A DNA stretch of 64,000 nucleotides, taken from the NCBI RefSeq assembly GCF_900108335.1, contig NZ_FNVT01000005.1, positions 613,421-677,420 on the forward strand, in the 5' to 3' direction. The first letter of the stretch is position 1, and each line of letters begins with the position of its first letter. Position numbers and translations under genes: made by a program. The notes under the pieces were generated by a model, which was not told where the DNA came from, did not search any database, and was given only the letters and a program-made list of their open reading frames with translations. Shown here piece by piece: positions 17,338 to 27,667 of the stretch. This stretch comes from Nonomuraea solani (GTDB taxonomy: Bacteria > Actinomycetota > Actinomycetes > Streptosporangiales > Streptosporangiaceae).

Positions 17338-18260
17338 CCAGCAAACCCCCTGCAACCGGCACAGCTCCCGCAGCACGCGGCCTGACCGGCGAACCCACCG
17401 CAGACGACGTGGCCCCCACAACACGCGAAGCAGCCAGCGAGCCGACCGAAAGCGGCCCAGGGCACGGCGTAACCGGTGGGACGGCTGAAGGCGGCGCAGG
17501 GCGTGGCCTGACCGGTGGGACGGCTGAAGGTGGTGCGGGTCTCGCAAGGCGTGGTGGGCTCGGTGAGCCGGGTGAAGGTGGTGAGTTCGTTGCAGGTGGC
17601 GTGGGTGCTCAGGGGCTGATCAGGGTTGCCATTGCGGACGATCAGGCGGTCGTGCGGATGGGGTTGCGGGCCCTGCTGGAGCGGGAGCCCGGGATGGAGT
17701 GTGTCGGGGAGGCGGCCGATGGGTGGGCGGCGCTGGGGTTGATCCGGCAGAGCCGGCCCGATGTGCTGTTGCTCGACATCCGCATGCCCGGCATGGACGG
17801 CCTCGCCACCCTGCGGGCCATCGCCGGTGACCCCGAGTTGCGCGGCACCCGGATCGTCGTGGTGACGACGTTCGCCGTGGACGAGTACGTCTTCGCCGCC
17901 CTCCAAGCCGGTGCCAGCGGGTTCGTGCTCAAGGACAGCGCCCCCGACGAGTTGGTCAACGCCGTGCGGGTGGTGGCCGCCGGGGAGGCGTTGTTGTCCC
18001 CGGCGATCACCAGGAAGGTCATCGGCATGTTCGGCCGGCATGGCAGCGAGCCGGTTCAGGGGCTGGAGACGCTCACCAAGCGCGAGCGGGAGATGGTCGC
18101 GTGGGTGGCCACCGGCCGGTCGAACGATGAGATCGCCAAGGAGCTGACGATCAGTCCCGACACCGTGCGCACCCACGTCAGCCGGGCGATGGTGAAGTTG
18201 CACGCCAGGGACCGGGCCCAGCTCGTGGTGTTCGCCATGCGGGCGGGGCTCACTGTTTGA
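17334..18260 (+). CDS. LuxR/NarL-family response regulator
   Basis: A 308-residue regulator. The receiver domain (about residues 96-215) shows VAIADDQAVVRMGLRALL, the phosphoacceptor in LLLDIRMPGMDGL and the conserved Lys in FVLKDSAPDEL. The C-terminal LuxR helix-turn-helix is LTKREREMVAWVATGRSNDE followed by SPDTVRTHVSRAMVKL. The first about 90 residues are low complexity and contain a 13-residue repeat. The GTG at 17334 is coupled to the kinase stop. A GTG at 17601 would give a normal-length regulator and may be the true start. Confidence 0.9.
   Translation: MTSKPPATGTAPAARGLTGEPTADDVAPTTREAASEPTESGPGHGVTGGTAEGGAGRGLTGGTAEGGAGLARRGGLGEPGEGGEFVAGGVGAQGLIRVAIADDQAVVRMGLRALLEREPGMECVGEAADGWAALGLIRQSRPDVLLLDIRMPGMDGLATLRAIAGDPELRGTRIVVVTTFAVDEYVFAALQAGASGFVLKDSAPDELVNAVRVVAAGEALLSPAITRKVIGMFGRHGSEPVQGLETLTKREREMVAWVATGRSNDEIAKELTISPDTVRTHVSRAMVKLHARDRAQLVVFAMRAGLTV
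17472..17530 (+). repeat. 39-bp period direct repeat in the response regulator leader
   Basis: A 20-bp sequence (starts ACCGGTGGGACG) occurs at 17472-17491 and again at 17511-17530. The period of 39 bp is 13 codons and encodes a Gly-rich repeat (LTGGTAEGGAG). It lies in the low-complexity N-terminal part of the regulator frame. Confidence 0.8.
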
Positions 18261-18314
18261 GACTCGCTGTGCCACGAGCGAGGTGTCCAGGGCAGGGCCG
18301 GCCGTTCAAGGCGG

Positions 18315-19604
18315 CTACTTGAGGAAGCCCTCGTAGTTGCGCTGCTGTAGCTGGGCCTCGATCTGTTTGACGGTTTCCAGGCCGACGCCGACCATGATGA
18401 GCACGCTGGTCCCGCCGAACGGGAAGTTCTGCTGGGTGCCCGGATCCTTCAGGATCGCGAATGCCACCAGCGGCAGCAGCGCCAGCGCCCCCAGGTAGAC
18501 GGCTCCGGAGGCGGTCAGCCGGGACAGCACGTACGCGAGATACTCCGCCGTAGGCCGCCCGGGCCGGATCCCCGGGACGAACCCGCCGTACTTCCGCAGC
18601 CCGTCCGCCACCTCGGCCGGGTTGAAGGTGATCGACACGTAGAAGTAGGCGAACCCGGCGATGAGCAACACGTACACCGCCATGTAGAGCGGATGCGCCC
18701 CCGAGGTGAGGTTGAGCTCCACCCACGCCCTGGCCTCCGCGCCGAGCAGCGGCGCGGCGAGCGTCGGCAGGTACAGGAGCGACGAGGTGAAGATGACCGG
18801 CACGATCCCCGCCTGGTTCACCTTGAGCGGGATGTACGTGGCGTTCCCCTCGACGACGCGCCGCCCCACCATGCGTTTGGCGTACTGCACGGGGATCCGC
18901 CGCTGTGCCTGCTCCACGAACACCACGGCCGCCACCAGGAAAAGGCCGGCCACGATCATCACCACAAAACTGACCGGACTCATCACGAAAATTCGGGACA
19001 TGTAGGCGGGGAAGACCGCCACTACCTGCGTGAACATCAGGATCGACATGCCGGTCCCGATCCCCCGCTCCGTGATCAGCTCCCCCAGCCACATGACCGC
19101 GCACGCCCCCGCCACCATCGTCAGCACGATCACCGTCACGCTCAGCAGCCCGTCGTCGCGCAGCAGCGGGCGCGGGCAGCCGGGCAGCAGTTGCCCGGCG
19201 CGGGCGAGCGCGACGATCGTGCCCGCGTTCAGCACGGCGAGGCCGACGGTCATGTAGCGGGTGTACTGGGTGATCTTGGCCTGGCCGCGCTGCCCCTCTT
19301 TGCGTAGTTGCTCCAGCCGGGGAACGAGGACGGCGAAGAGCTGCATGATGATGCTGGCCGTGATGTACGGCATCACGCCGAGGGCGAACACCGACAGTTG
19401 CAGCATCGCGCCCCCGCTGAGCATCTGCACCATGTCGAACACGCCGCCCTTGGCCGACCCCACGCACTCGCGCACCACGGCCACGTCCACTCCGGGCGCG
19501 GGCATGACCTGGCCCAGCCGGAACAGGGCGATGAGCCCCAGCGTGAACAACAATTTCCCGCGCAGTTCCGGGCTCCGGAACAACCTGGTCAGAACGGTCA
19601 GCAT
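18315..19604 (-). CDS. secY: SecY-family preprotein translocase subunit, stand-alone
   Basis: A 429-residue integral membrane protein of the SecY family. Visible family sequences are LGVMPYITASIIMQL, the loop QAKITQYTRYMTVGLA, VNQAGIVPVIF, FAYFYVSITFNPAEVA and the end GTSVLIMVGVGLETVKQIEAQ. SecY forms the protein-conducting channel in the plasma membrane. Primary secY genes of actinobacteria lie in the ribosomal protein operon beside adk, and neither is present here, so this is probably a second copy. No accessory Sec genes are adjacent. No clear ribosome site precedes the ATG at 19604. Confidence 0.9.
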   Translation of the reverse strand: MLTVLTRLFRSPELRGKLLFTLGLIALFRLGQVMPAPGVDVAVVRECVGSAKGGVFDMVQMLSGGAMLQLSVFALGVMPYITASIIMQLFAVLVPRLEQLRKEGQRGQAKITQYTRYMTVGLAVLNAGTIVALARAGQLLPGCPRPLLRDDGLLSVTVIVLTMVAGACAVMWLGELITERGIGTGMSILMFTQVVAVFPAYMSRIFVMSPVSFVVMIVAGLFLVAAVVFVEQAQRRIPVQYAKRMVGRRVVEGNATYIPLKVNQAGIVPVIFTSSLLYLPTLAAPLLGAEARAWVELNLTSGAHPLYMAVYVLLIAGFAYFYVSITFNPAEVADGLRKYGGFVPGIRPGRPTAEYLAYVLSRLTASGAVYLGALALLPLVAFAILKDPGTQQNFPFGGTSVLIMVGVGLETVKQIEAQLQQRNYEGFLK

Positions 19605-19703
19605 GGGTAGGAAGTCTGACCGCGCGGGCGCGGCGGGTCGTCCGCCGTCAGGAGGCACCGGCGTACGCGAATCCGCGTACGTCAACTGCCTAAGGTGGTC
19701 CGC

Positions 19704-20300
19704 ATGAGCACTGTCTGGGTGATCAGCGGGCCGCCGGGCGCGGGCAAGTCCACGGTGGCGGCCGAGTTGCTCGCCCGCCTCTCCCCCGTGCCGGCCCTGC
19801 TCGACAAGGACACCGTGTACGGCGGCTTCGCGGCCGAGGTGCTGCGCGCCCACGACCGGCCGGACGGCGAACGGGAGGGCCCCTGGTACGACCGGCACAT
19901 CAAGCGGCACGAGTACGCGGGCCTGACCAGGCTGGCCCGGCAGATCCGCGCGCACGGCTGCCCGGTGCTGCTCGACGGCCCGTTCACCACGCAGGTGCAC
20001 GACGCGGCCCGGTGGGCGGAGTGGGTGGCGGAGCTGGGCGGCCCGCCGGTGCGCCTGCTGTGGCTGCGCTCCGACGGCCCGACGCTGCGCGAGCGCCTGG
20101 TGGCCAGGGGGCTGGCCAGGGACGCGGGCAAGCTGGCGGCGTTCGAGGACTACCTGAGGAACATCCGGGTGGACGAGCCCCCGGTCGTACCGCATGTGGA
20201 GATCGACAACCGGCGCGGCGCGCCGTCCGTCGGAGGGCAGCTCACGGCGGCGGGTATGCCGCCGCGAACATGCCGGCCAGCCGGGGAACGAGCCGGGTGA
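19704..20300 (+). CDS. P-loop kinase-like AAA protein
   Basis: A 198-residue nucleotide-binding protein. It has a P-loop GPPGAGKSTVAAELL near residues 9-23, the segment LLDKDTVYGG and a lid-like region TLRERLVARGLARD. This pattern fits small kinases of the gluconate/shikimate/zeta-toxin-like group, with no clear substrate. The C-terminal about 20 residues overlap the convergent TetR gene by 59 bp, so the end of the protein may be unconserved. ATG 19704 was chosen over an upstream in-frame start because it directly precedes the P-loop strand. Confidence 0.75.
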   Translation: MSTVWVISGPPGAGKSTVAAELLARLSPVPALLDKDTVYGGFAAEVLRAHDRPDGEREGPWYDRHIKRHEYAGLTRLARQIRAHGCPVLLDGPFTTQVHDAARWAEWVAELGGPPVRLLWLRSDGPTLRERLVARGLARDAGKLAAFEDYLRNIRVDEPPVVPHVEIDNRRGAPSVGGQLTAAGMPPRTCRPAGERAG

Positions 20301-20841
20301 AGGCGCCTTCCTCGTAGGTGACGCCGGGCTGGTTGGCGAGCTGCTGGGAGATCACCCCGGCGATCAGGCTGGCGGCCAGGGCCAGGCCCTCGTTGCCCGC
20401 CGCGTCGGGATGCAGCTCGCCGCGCTCGATGGCCTGCCCGATCAGCGCGGCGAAGTGCTCGTGGATGGCCAGGGCGGGCGCGTACGACTCCGGCGAAGGG
20501 CTGAATCCGGGCACCGGCCGCCAGAACAGGAGCTGCGCCAGCACCTGGTTGTCCATGATCCACCGGGCGCCGGCCTCCAGCGAGGCCCCCATGCCGCGCA
20601 GCCCCACTCCGCCCGGCGCGCGCACGGCGGCGAGGTAGCCCTCCTGCCCTCGCTTGAACAGCGCGTCGTAGACCGCGTGCCGGGACGGGAAGTACTTGTA
20701 CAGCGACGGCGGCCGCACCCCCAGCCGCCTGGCCACGGTCGCCAGGCTCAGCCCCGCGACCCCCTCCTCGGCCATCACGTCGAGCGCGATGGCGAGGATC
20801 TCGTCCTGCGTCTCCGCCCTCCGGCGCGTTCTGCGATCCAT
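20242..20841 (-). CDS. TetR-family regulator of the UvrA-like gene
   Basis: A 199-residue TetR regulator. The helix-turn-helix is ILAIALDVMAEEGVAGLSLA followed by RRLGVRPPSLYKYFPSRHAV (about residues 15-55), and the C-terminal half resembles TetR C-terminal domains (WRPVPGFSPSPESY). It is divergent from the UvrA-like ATPase gene with about 50 bp between, and two TAGC-N4-GCTA palindromes fill that gap. This makes it the likely repressor of both genes. Its 3' end overlaps the convergent kinase gene. Confidence 0.9.
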   Translation of the reverse strand: MDRRTRRRAETQDEILAIALDVMAEEGVAGLSLATVARRLGVRPPSLYKYFPSRHAVYDALFKRGQEGYLAAVRAPGGVGLRGMGASLEAGARWIMDNQVLAQLLFWRPVPGFSPSPESYAPALAIHEHFAALIGQAIERGELHPDAAGNEGLALAASLIAGVISQQLANQPGVTYEEGAFTRLVPRLAGMFAAAYPPP

Positions 20842-20847
20842 GGAATA

Positions 20848-20878
20848 TAGCTTAAGCTAATGGTAGTAGCCAAAGCTA
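20848..20878. promoter_or_regulatory. tandem TAGC-N4-GCTA operator
   Basis: TAGC-ttaa-GCTA (20848-20859, a perfect 12-bp palindrome) and TAGC-caaa-GCTA (20867-20878) lie 19 bp apart centre to centre, about two turns of DNA. They sit between the divergent TetR and UvrA-like starts. Two TetR dimers on one face of the helix would fit this spacing. Confidence 0.65.
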
Positions 20879-20893
20879 TGGGGGTGAGGAAAC

Positions 20894-23113
<2,220 letters not shown>

Positions 23114-23913
23114 TCGCCATGTGGCCCGGCAGGTGGCCGATCGCGTACTCGACGCCGCTGGCCATGATCGCCGCCTGCGGCGTCACCCCGCACGCCCAGA
23201 ACAGCGGCACCTCCCCCGCGTACACCTCCACCGCCTCACCGTAGTCCGGCCGGCCCAGGTCGCCGATCCCGATCCCGGCGGGGTCGCCCACGTGCACAGG
23301 CGCGCCGTGCACCAGCGGATAGCGGCCGCTCACCTCGACCGCCGTCGCCACCAGCTCCTCCGGCACCGGCCGCATCGACACGACCAGCGGCCCCGACAGG
23401 CTGCCGGTGGGCTCGCAGGGGACGTTCGTGACGTACATCGGCACGTTCGTCCCCAGCTCCAGATGCCGCACGGGCACGCCGGCGGCCAGCAGCGCCCGCT
23501 CGAAGGTGAAGCTGCAGCCGATGAGGAACGGCACCAGGTCGGCGCGCCACTCCCCCACCACGTCACCGACGTCGGCGACCGCCTCGCCATCGCGGTAGAT
23601 CCGGTAGGCGGGCAGGTCGGTACGCAGGTCACCGGCGAACAACCCGGTGGACCACGACCCGGGCTCCCCCACGTCGAGCACCGGGCACGCCTGCGGATTG
23701 CGATGGGCGAACAGCAGCAACTCGTATCTCAACCGGCTGGGGACGGCGATGAGGTTGGCCTGTGTCCAGCCCCGGCACCAGCCCGCCGTGGGCACCCGCT
23801 CGCCGCCACGGAACCGTGCCCGCGCCTGCGCGGGGCTCAGGTCGGCGACATCCACCTCCTGACAGTAGGGCGGCGCACGTTCAACGGTCCACCTCTTGGG
23901 TAGCGAGTGCGGC

Positions 23914-25545
23914 GTGCGTCTCGACGTGAACCTCCTCGACTACGCGCTCATCGCGATCTACTTCGCCACCGTGCTCGCCATCGGCTTCGCCGCGCGCAAG
24001 CGGATCAGCTCCAGCCTCGACTTCTTCCTGGCCGGGCGCGGGCTGCCGGCGTGGATCACCGGCCTGGCGTTCGTGTCCGCCAACCTGGGCGCGATCGAGA
24101 TCCTCGGCATGGCGGCCCAGGGTGTGCAGTACGGCGCGATGACCGTCCACTACTACTGGATCGGCGCCGTACCGGCGATGGTCTTCCTCGGCATCGTGAT
24201 GATGCCCTTCTACTACCGCTCCAAGGTGCGCAGCGTGCCGGAGTTCCTGCGCAGGCGCTTCAACGGGGCCACCCAGCTGCTGAACGCGATCATGTTCGCG
24301 GTCGCGCAGGTCCTCATCGCCGGGGTGAACCTGTACGCGCTGGCGCTGGTCATCGAGGCGCTGCTGGGCTGGCCGCTGGTGGTGTCGGTGGTGGTGTCGG
24401 CGGTCATCGTGCTGTCGTACATCACGCTCGGCGGGCTCTCCTCGGCGATCTACAACGAGGTCCTGCAGTTCTTCGTGATCCTCGCGGGCCTGATCCCGCT
24501 CACCGTGCTGGGGCTCATCAAGGTGGGCGGGATCAGCGGGCTGTTCGAGAAGGTACGGCAGAGCTCGCTCGGCGAGGCCGGCCTGCACACCTGGGCCAAC
24601 GTCAACGGTGACAACCCGATGCAGGCGCACTGGGTCGGGATCGTGTTCGGCCTGGGGTTCGTGCTGTCGTTCGGCTACTGGACCACGAACTTCGCCGAGG
24701 TGCAGCGGGCCCTGTCGGCCAGGAACACGAACGCGGCCCGGCTGACGCCGATCATCGCCGCGTACCCGAAGATCTTCATTCCGCTGGTGACGGTCCTGCC
24801 GGGGCTGATCGCGCTCGTGCTCTTCAACGGGTGGGGGCAGGGGCAGGACTACAACAACGCGATCCCGCTGCTGATGCGCGACCTGCTGCCGAACGGGGTG
24901 CTGGGGATCGCGGTGACCGGGCTGCTGGCCTCGTTCATGGCGGGGATGGCGGCCAACATCAGCGGGTTCAACACGGTGTTCACCAACGACATCTGGCAGG
25001 CGCATCTGCGGCCGGACCAGGAGGATCGGCACTATCTGCTGGTCGGCCGGATCGCGACCGTGGCGGGCGTGGCGATGGGGGTGGGCACGGCGTTCATCGC
25101 GGCCGGCTACTCCAACATCATGAACTACCTGCAGGCGCTGTTCTCGTTCTTCAACGCGCCGCTGTTCGCGACGTTCATCGTCGGGCTGTTCTGGCGGCGG
25201 ATGACGCCGTGGGCCGGGTTCTGGGGCCTGCTCGCCGGGACGCTGGCCGCCTTCGTGTCGTACTTCTCGTACAAGGCGGGGCTTGTGGACTTCGGCACCG
25301 AGCTGAACGCCAGCTTCTGGGGCGCGGGCGTGGCCTTCGCCGTGGACGTGGTGGTGTCCGTGGTGGTCACGCTGGTCACCACGTCGAAGCCGGTGGAAGA
25401 GCTGCGCGGGCTCGTGTACGGGCTCAGCGCCGTGAACCTGGAGGACGACGCGCTGGCCGGCGACGCGCGGTGGTACCGCTCGCCCGTCCTGCTCGGCATC
25501 GGTGCGGTCGTCCTGGCGGCCTTGGCGTACGGGGTGATCCTGTGA
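23914..25545 (+). CDS. sodium:solute symporter (SSS family)
   Basis: A 543-residue transporter with 13 to 14 hydrophobic segments. The family sequences include DFFLAGRGLPAWITGLAFVS, the glycine-rich AANLSG-like segment (MAGMAANISGFNTVFTNDIW) and RRRFNGATQLLNA. It should couple sodium influx to uptake of an organic solute, probably a sugar or small acid; the substrate is not evident. GTG 23914 was chosen because it directly precedes the first membrane segment. Its stop overlaps the next gene (GTGA), which encodes a tiny membrane protein. Confidence 0.92.
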   Translation: MRLDVNLLDYALIAIYFATVLAIGFAARKRISSSLDFFLAGRGLPAWITGLAFVSANLGAIEILGMAAQGVQYGAMTVHYYWIGAVPAMVFLGIVMMPFYYRSKVRSVPEFLRRRFNGATQLLNAIMFAVAQVLIAGVNLYALALVIEALLGWPLVVSVVVSAVIVLSYITLGGLSSAIYNEVLQFFVILAGLIPLTVLGLIKVGGISGLFEKVRQSSLGEAGLHTWANVNGDNPMQAHWVGIVFGLGFVLSFGYWTTNFAEVQRALSARNTNAARLTPIIAAYPKIFIPLVTVLPGLIALVLFNGWGQGQDYNNAIPLLMRDLLPNGVLGIAVTGLLASFMAGMAANISGFNTVFTNDIWQAHLRPDQEDRHYLLVGRIATVAGVAMGVGTAFIAAGYSNIMNYLQALFSFFNAPLFATFIVGLFWRRMTPWAGFWGLLAGTLAAFVSYFSYKAGLVDFGTELNASFWGAGVAFAVDVVVSVVVTLVTTSKPVEELRGLVYGLSAVNLEDDALAGDARWYRSPVLLGIGAVVLAALAYGVIL

Positions 25546-25703
25546 GCGACATCAGAATGGTGATCGGCGGCCTGTTCCTGCTCTACGGCGTGATCCTCAT
25601 CGTCGCCGGCGTGCTCGGCGAGGCCGTCAACCTGTGGACGGGCCTGGCCATGGCGGTCTTCGGCGGGGCGTTCGTGATCTGGGCCCGCGTCAAACGGATC
25701 TGA
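25542..25703 (+). CDS. small two-segment membrane protein coupled to symporter
   Basis: A 53-residue protein with two hydrophobic segments, MVIGGLFLLYGVILIVAGVL and LWTGLAMAVFGGAFVIWARV, and a basic C-terminus (RVKRI). Its GTG overlaps the symporter TGA by 4 bp, so it is translated with the transporter. Small partner subunits are known for some symporters and it could be such a partner here. No homology is claimed. Its end overlaps the convergent HxlR gene by 14 bp. Confidence 0.75.
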   Translation: MSDIRMVIGGLFLLYGVILIVAGVLGEAVNLWTGLAMAVFGGAFVIWARVKRI

Positions 25704-26100
25704 CCGGCTCCTTGGCCCGCTCGTCGTAGGCCAGCCTGGACGCGATCACCTCGTCGGCGTGCTCGCCCGCCCATCCGCCGATCGCCTGCAGCACGCCCAT
25801 GGCGCTGCGGCCGAGGGGCGTGAGCTCGTAGTCCACGCGGGGCGGGATCGTCGGATAGACGGTGCGGGTGATCACGCCGTCGCGCTCCAGCGTGCGCAGG
25901 GTCTGCGACAACATCTTCTGGGTGATGCCGTCGAGCATCCTGCGCAGCTCGTTGAAGCGCCTGGGGCCGTCGAGCAGCGCGCCCATGACCAGCCCGGTCC
26001 ACTTGCCGGTGAACAGGTCGAGCACGGTGCGGGGCTTGCACGCCCGCAGGAACGCCTCGGCGCCGCCGTACTGGCGAAGGTCGGGGAAGGTGGTATCCAT
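25690..26100 (-). CDS. HxlR-family winged-helix regulator
   Basis: A 136-residue regulator of the HxlR family. Family motifs are LDLFTGKWTGLVMGALLDGP, RRFNELRRMLDGITQKMLSQ, LRTLERDGVITR and VDYELTPLGRS. An N-terminal Cys (RACKPRTVL) is in place for redox or aldehyde sensing, as in other family members. It is divergent from an NADP-dependent oxidoreductase, a common arrangement for such stress-responsive pairs. ATG 26118 would add six residues, but the palindrome at 26106-26124 suggests the start lies at 26100. Confidence 0.9.
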   Translation of the reverse strand: MDTTFPDLRQYGGAEAFLRACKPRTVLDLFTGKWTGLVMGALLDGPRRFNELRRMLDGITQKMLSQTLRTLERDGVITRTVYPTIPPRVDYELTPLGRSAMGVLQAIGGWAGEHADEVIASRLAYDERAKEPVRSV

Positions 26101-26105
26101 TTGGT

Positions 26106-26124
26106 ACCTGAATACCATTCAGGT
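26106..26124. promoter_or_regulatory. 19-bp palindrome, likely HxlR operator
   Basis: ACCTGAAT-acc-ATTCAGGT is a perfect inverted repeat with 8-bp arms, directly upstream of the HxlR start. A GGTACCTG sequence occurs at 26103-26110 and again at 26140-26147 between the divergent genes. The palindrome is seen directly; binding by the adjacent HxlR protein is inferred from position. Confidence 0.65.
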
Positions 26125-26158
26125 GCCTTCTTCACAAGAGGTACCTGCGTTGACCAGC

Positions 26159-27100
26159 ATGGACGGCATGCAGGCAATCGTTTATCGCTCATTCGGCGAG
26201 CCCGAGGTGCTGGAGCTCGCCGACGTCCCGCGCCCCGAGGTCCAGGCACACGAGATCCTGGTACGGGTGAAGGCGGCGGGCGTCAATCCGCCCGACTGGA
26301 AGCTGCGGCGGATCTCGTACCCGCCCGACTACACCACGCCCCCGCTGGTTCCCGGCTGGGACATCTCGGGCGTCGTCGAGGAGATCGGGGAATATGTCGG
26401 CCGGTTCAAGCCGGGCGACGAGGTGTTCGGCATGGTGAACTTCCCGCGCTACGCCGGGGCCTACGCCGAGTACGTGGTGGCCAGGCCGCGCCAGCTCGCC
26501 CGCAAGCCGGCCGGGATCGACCACATCCAGGCGGCGGCGCTGCCGATGCCCGGGCTGACGGCCCTGCAGGCGTTCGACGACATCGCCGGGGTCTCGGCGG
26601 GGCAGCGGGTGCTGGTGCACGCCGCCGCGGGCGGGGTCGGTCACCTGGTCGTGCAGCTCGCCAAGCTGCGCGGGGCGTACGTGATCGGCACCGCGCGGGC
26701 CGCCAAGCACGACTTCGTGCGCGGGCTCGGGGCCGACGAGGTGATCGACTACACCAGCGTGGACTTCGCGCAGGCCGTGTCCGAGGTGGACGTGGTGTTC
26801 GACCTGGTGGGACGCGACTACCCGGCCCGGTCGTTGCCGGTGATCCGGGCCGGGGGCGCGCTCATCGGGGCGTCGGGGATGACGCCCGATGACGTGGCGG
26901 CCTACACGGCGGCCGGGCTCCGGCACGGCGTCTTCGTCGTGGAGCCCGACCACGCGGGGCTGGCGGAGCTGGCCGCGCTGGTGGCGGACGGGAAGCTGGC
27001 CGCGCACGTGGACCGGGTCTTCCCGCTGGCCGAGGCCGCCAAGGCGCACGCGATCATGGAGAGCGGGGATTTCGTGGGCAAGCTGGTGCTGGAGGTCTGA
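26159..27100 (+). CDS. NADP-dependent alcohol dehydrogenase-like (quinone oxidoreductase) protein
   Basis: A 313-residue medium-chain reductase without the catalytic zinc cluster. The N-terminal GroES-like domain shows GVNPPDWKLR, GWDISGVVEEIG and FKPGDEVFGM. The NADP-binding motif is VLVHAAAGGVGHLVVQLAKL (about residues 160-180). It resembles quinone or enone reductases that remove reactive carbonyls. The adjacent divergent HxlR regulator with its palindrome probably controls it. The in-frame starts at 26159 and 26168 are nearly equivalent. Confidence 0.9.
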   Translation: MDGMQAIVYRSFGEPEVLELADVPRPEVQAHEILVRVKAAGVNPPDWKLRRISYPPDYTTPPLVPGWDISGVVEEIGEYVGRFKPGDEVFGMVNFPRYAGAYAEYVVARPRQLARKPAGIDHIQAAALPMPGLTALQAFDDIAGVSAGQRVLVHAAAGGVGHLVVQLAKLRGAYVIGTARAAKHDFVRGLGADEVIDYTSVDFAQAVSEVDVVFDLVGRDYPARSLPVIRAGGALIGASGMTPDDVAAYTAAGLRHGVFVVEPDHAGLAELAALVADGKLAAHVDRVFPLAEAAKAHAIMESGDFVGKLVLEV

Positions 27101-27105
27101 ACGTT

Positions 27106-27348
27106 TCAGGCGAGGGGGCCTTCGAAGGTGTGCGGGCCCAGCGCGTATCCCTCGTGCCCCTTCGGCACCACGTACCCCTGCGCCACCAGCCTCGACAGGC
27201 TGCCGCGCACGTCCTCCTCCCTCATTCCCGCCGCCCGTACCACGTCGGCGAGCCCCGCCCCGCCCGATTCGACCACGTGGGAGGCCACGGCCTCGTACAC
27301 GTGGATGTCCGTGTTCGACAAGGTCTGGACATCGTGGGGTTCGCTCAT
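27106..27348 (-). CDS. small winged-helix-like protein
   Basis: An 80-residue protein with a predicted winged-helix pattern: helix DIHVYEAVASHVVESGG, then LADVVRAAGMREEDVRGSLS as a possible recognition region and RLVAQGYVVPKGHEGYAL as the wing. This is a structural guess from the sequence only. Its ATG overlaps the stop of the upstream 75-residue gene (ATGA), so the two are translated together. No family is claimed. Confidence 0.65.
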   Translation of the reverse strand: MSEPHDVQTLSNTDIHVYEAVASHVVESGGAGLADVVRAAGMREEDVRGSLSRLVAQGYVVPKGHEGYALGPHTFEGPLA

Positions 27349-27572
27349 GACCGCCGCCTCGCCCCTTCCCGCAGCCGCTGCGGATCGATCTCTCGCTCCG
27401 GGAAGCGGCGGAGGTACTCGGACTCGAGCTCGTTGGTACGGGAGGTGTGCATCGACAGCGCGTCGTCGGATCCGTGGAAGAAAGTGTCGCTTCGCGTGAC
27501 GTGCAGCTGGCGCAGCTCGCGTACCAGATCATCGTCGCTGAGCTGGGCCGGATCTATTCCCATCGTCGTCAT
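27345..27572 (-). CDS. DUF6158-like small protein
   Basis: A 75-residue actinobacterial protein resembling the DUF6158 family, which has the pattern DPAQLSDDDLVRELRQLH, HGSDDAL and HTSRTNELESEYLRRFPERE. These residues are all seen here. No function is known. It overlaps the next small gene by 4 bp and is divergent from the LysR regulator, with an interrupted palindrome between them. Confidence 0.65.
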   Translation of the reverse strand: MTTMGIDPAQLSDDDLVRELRQLHVTRSDTFFHGSDDALSMHTSRTNELESEYLRRFPEREIDPQRLREGARRRS

Positions 27573-27607
27573 GGGTTCCCTCTACCCCAGAGTCCCCCGA
27601 CATTATC

Positions 27608-27624
27608 TGTCACAATTCCTGACA
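27608..27624. promoter_or_regulatory. TGTCA-N7-TGACA site upstream of the LysR gene
   Basis: An interrupted palindrome, TGTCA-caattcc-TGACA, lies 44 bp upstream of the LysR ATG and 35 bp upstream of the divergent small gene. The flanks extend it with one mismatch. Position and spacing fit a LysR-type regulator box, but assignment is by location only. Confidence 0.5.
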
Positions 27625-27667
27625 TATAGGCATTGTTTGTAAGAGAGCGCCGCCTTACCTTCCCGTT

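Noticed and set aside
17472..17530. possible CRISPR-like repeats
   Set aside because: Only two copies in a coding frame with a 39-bp period and no spacers or cas genes. No CRISPR array was seen anywhere in the window.
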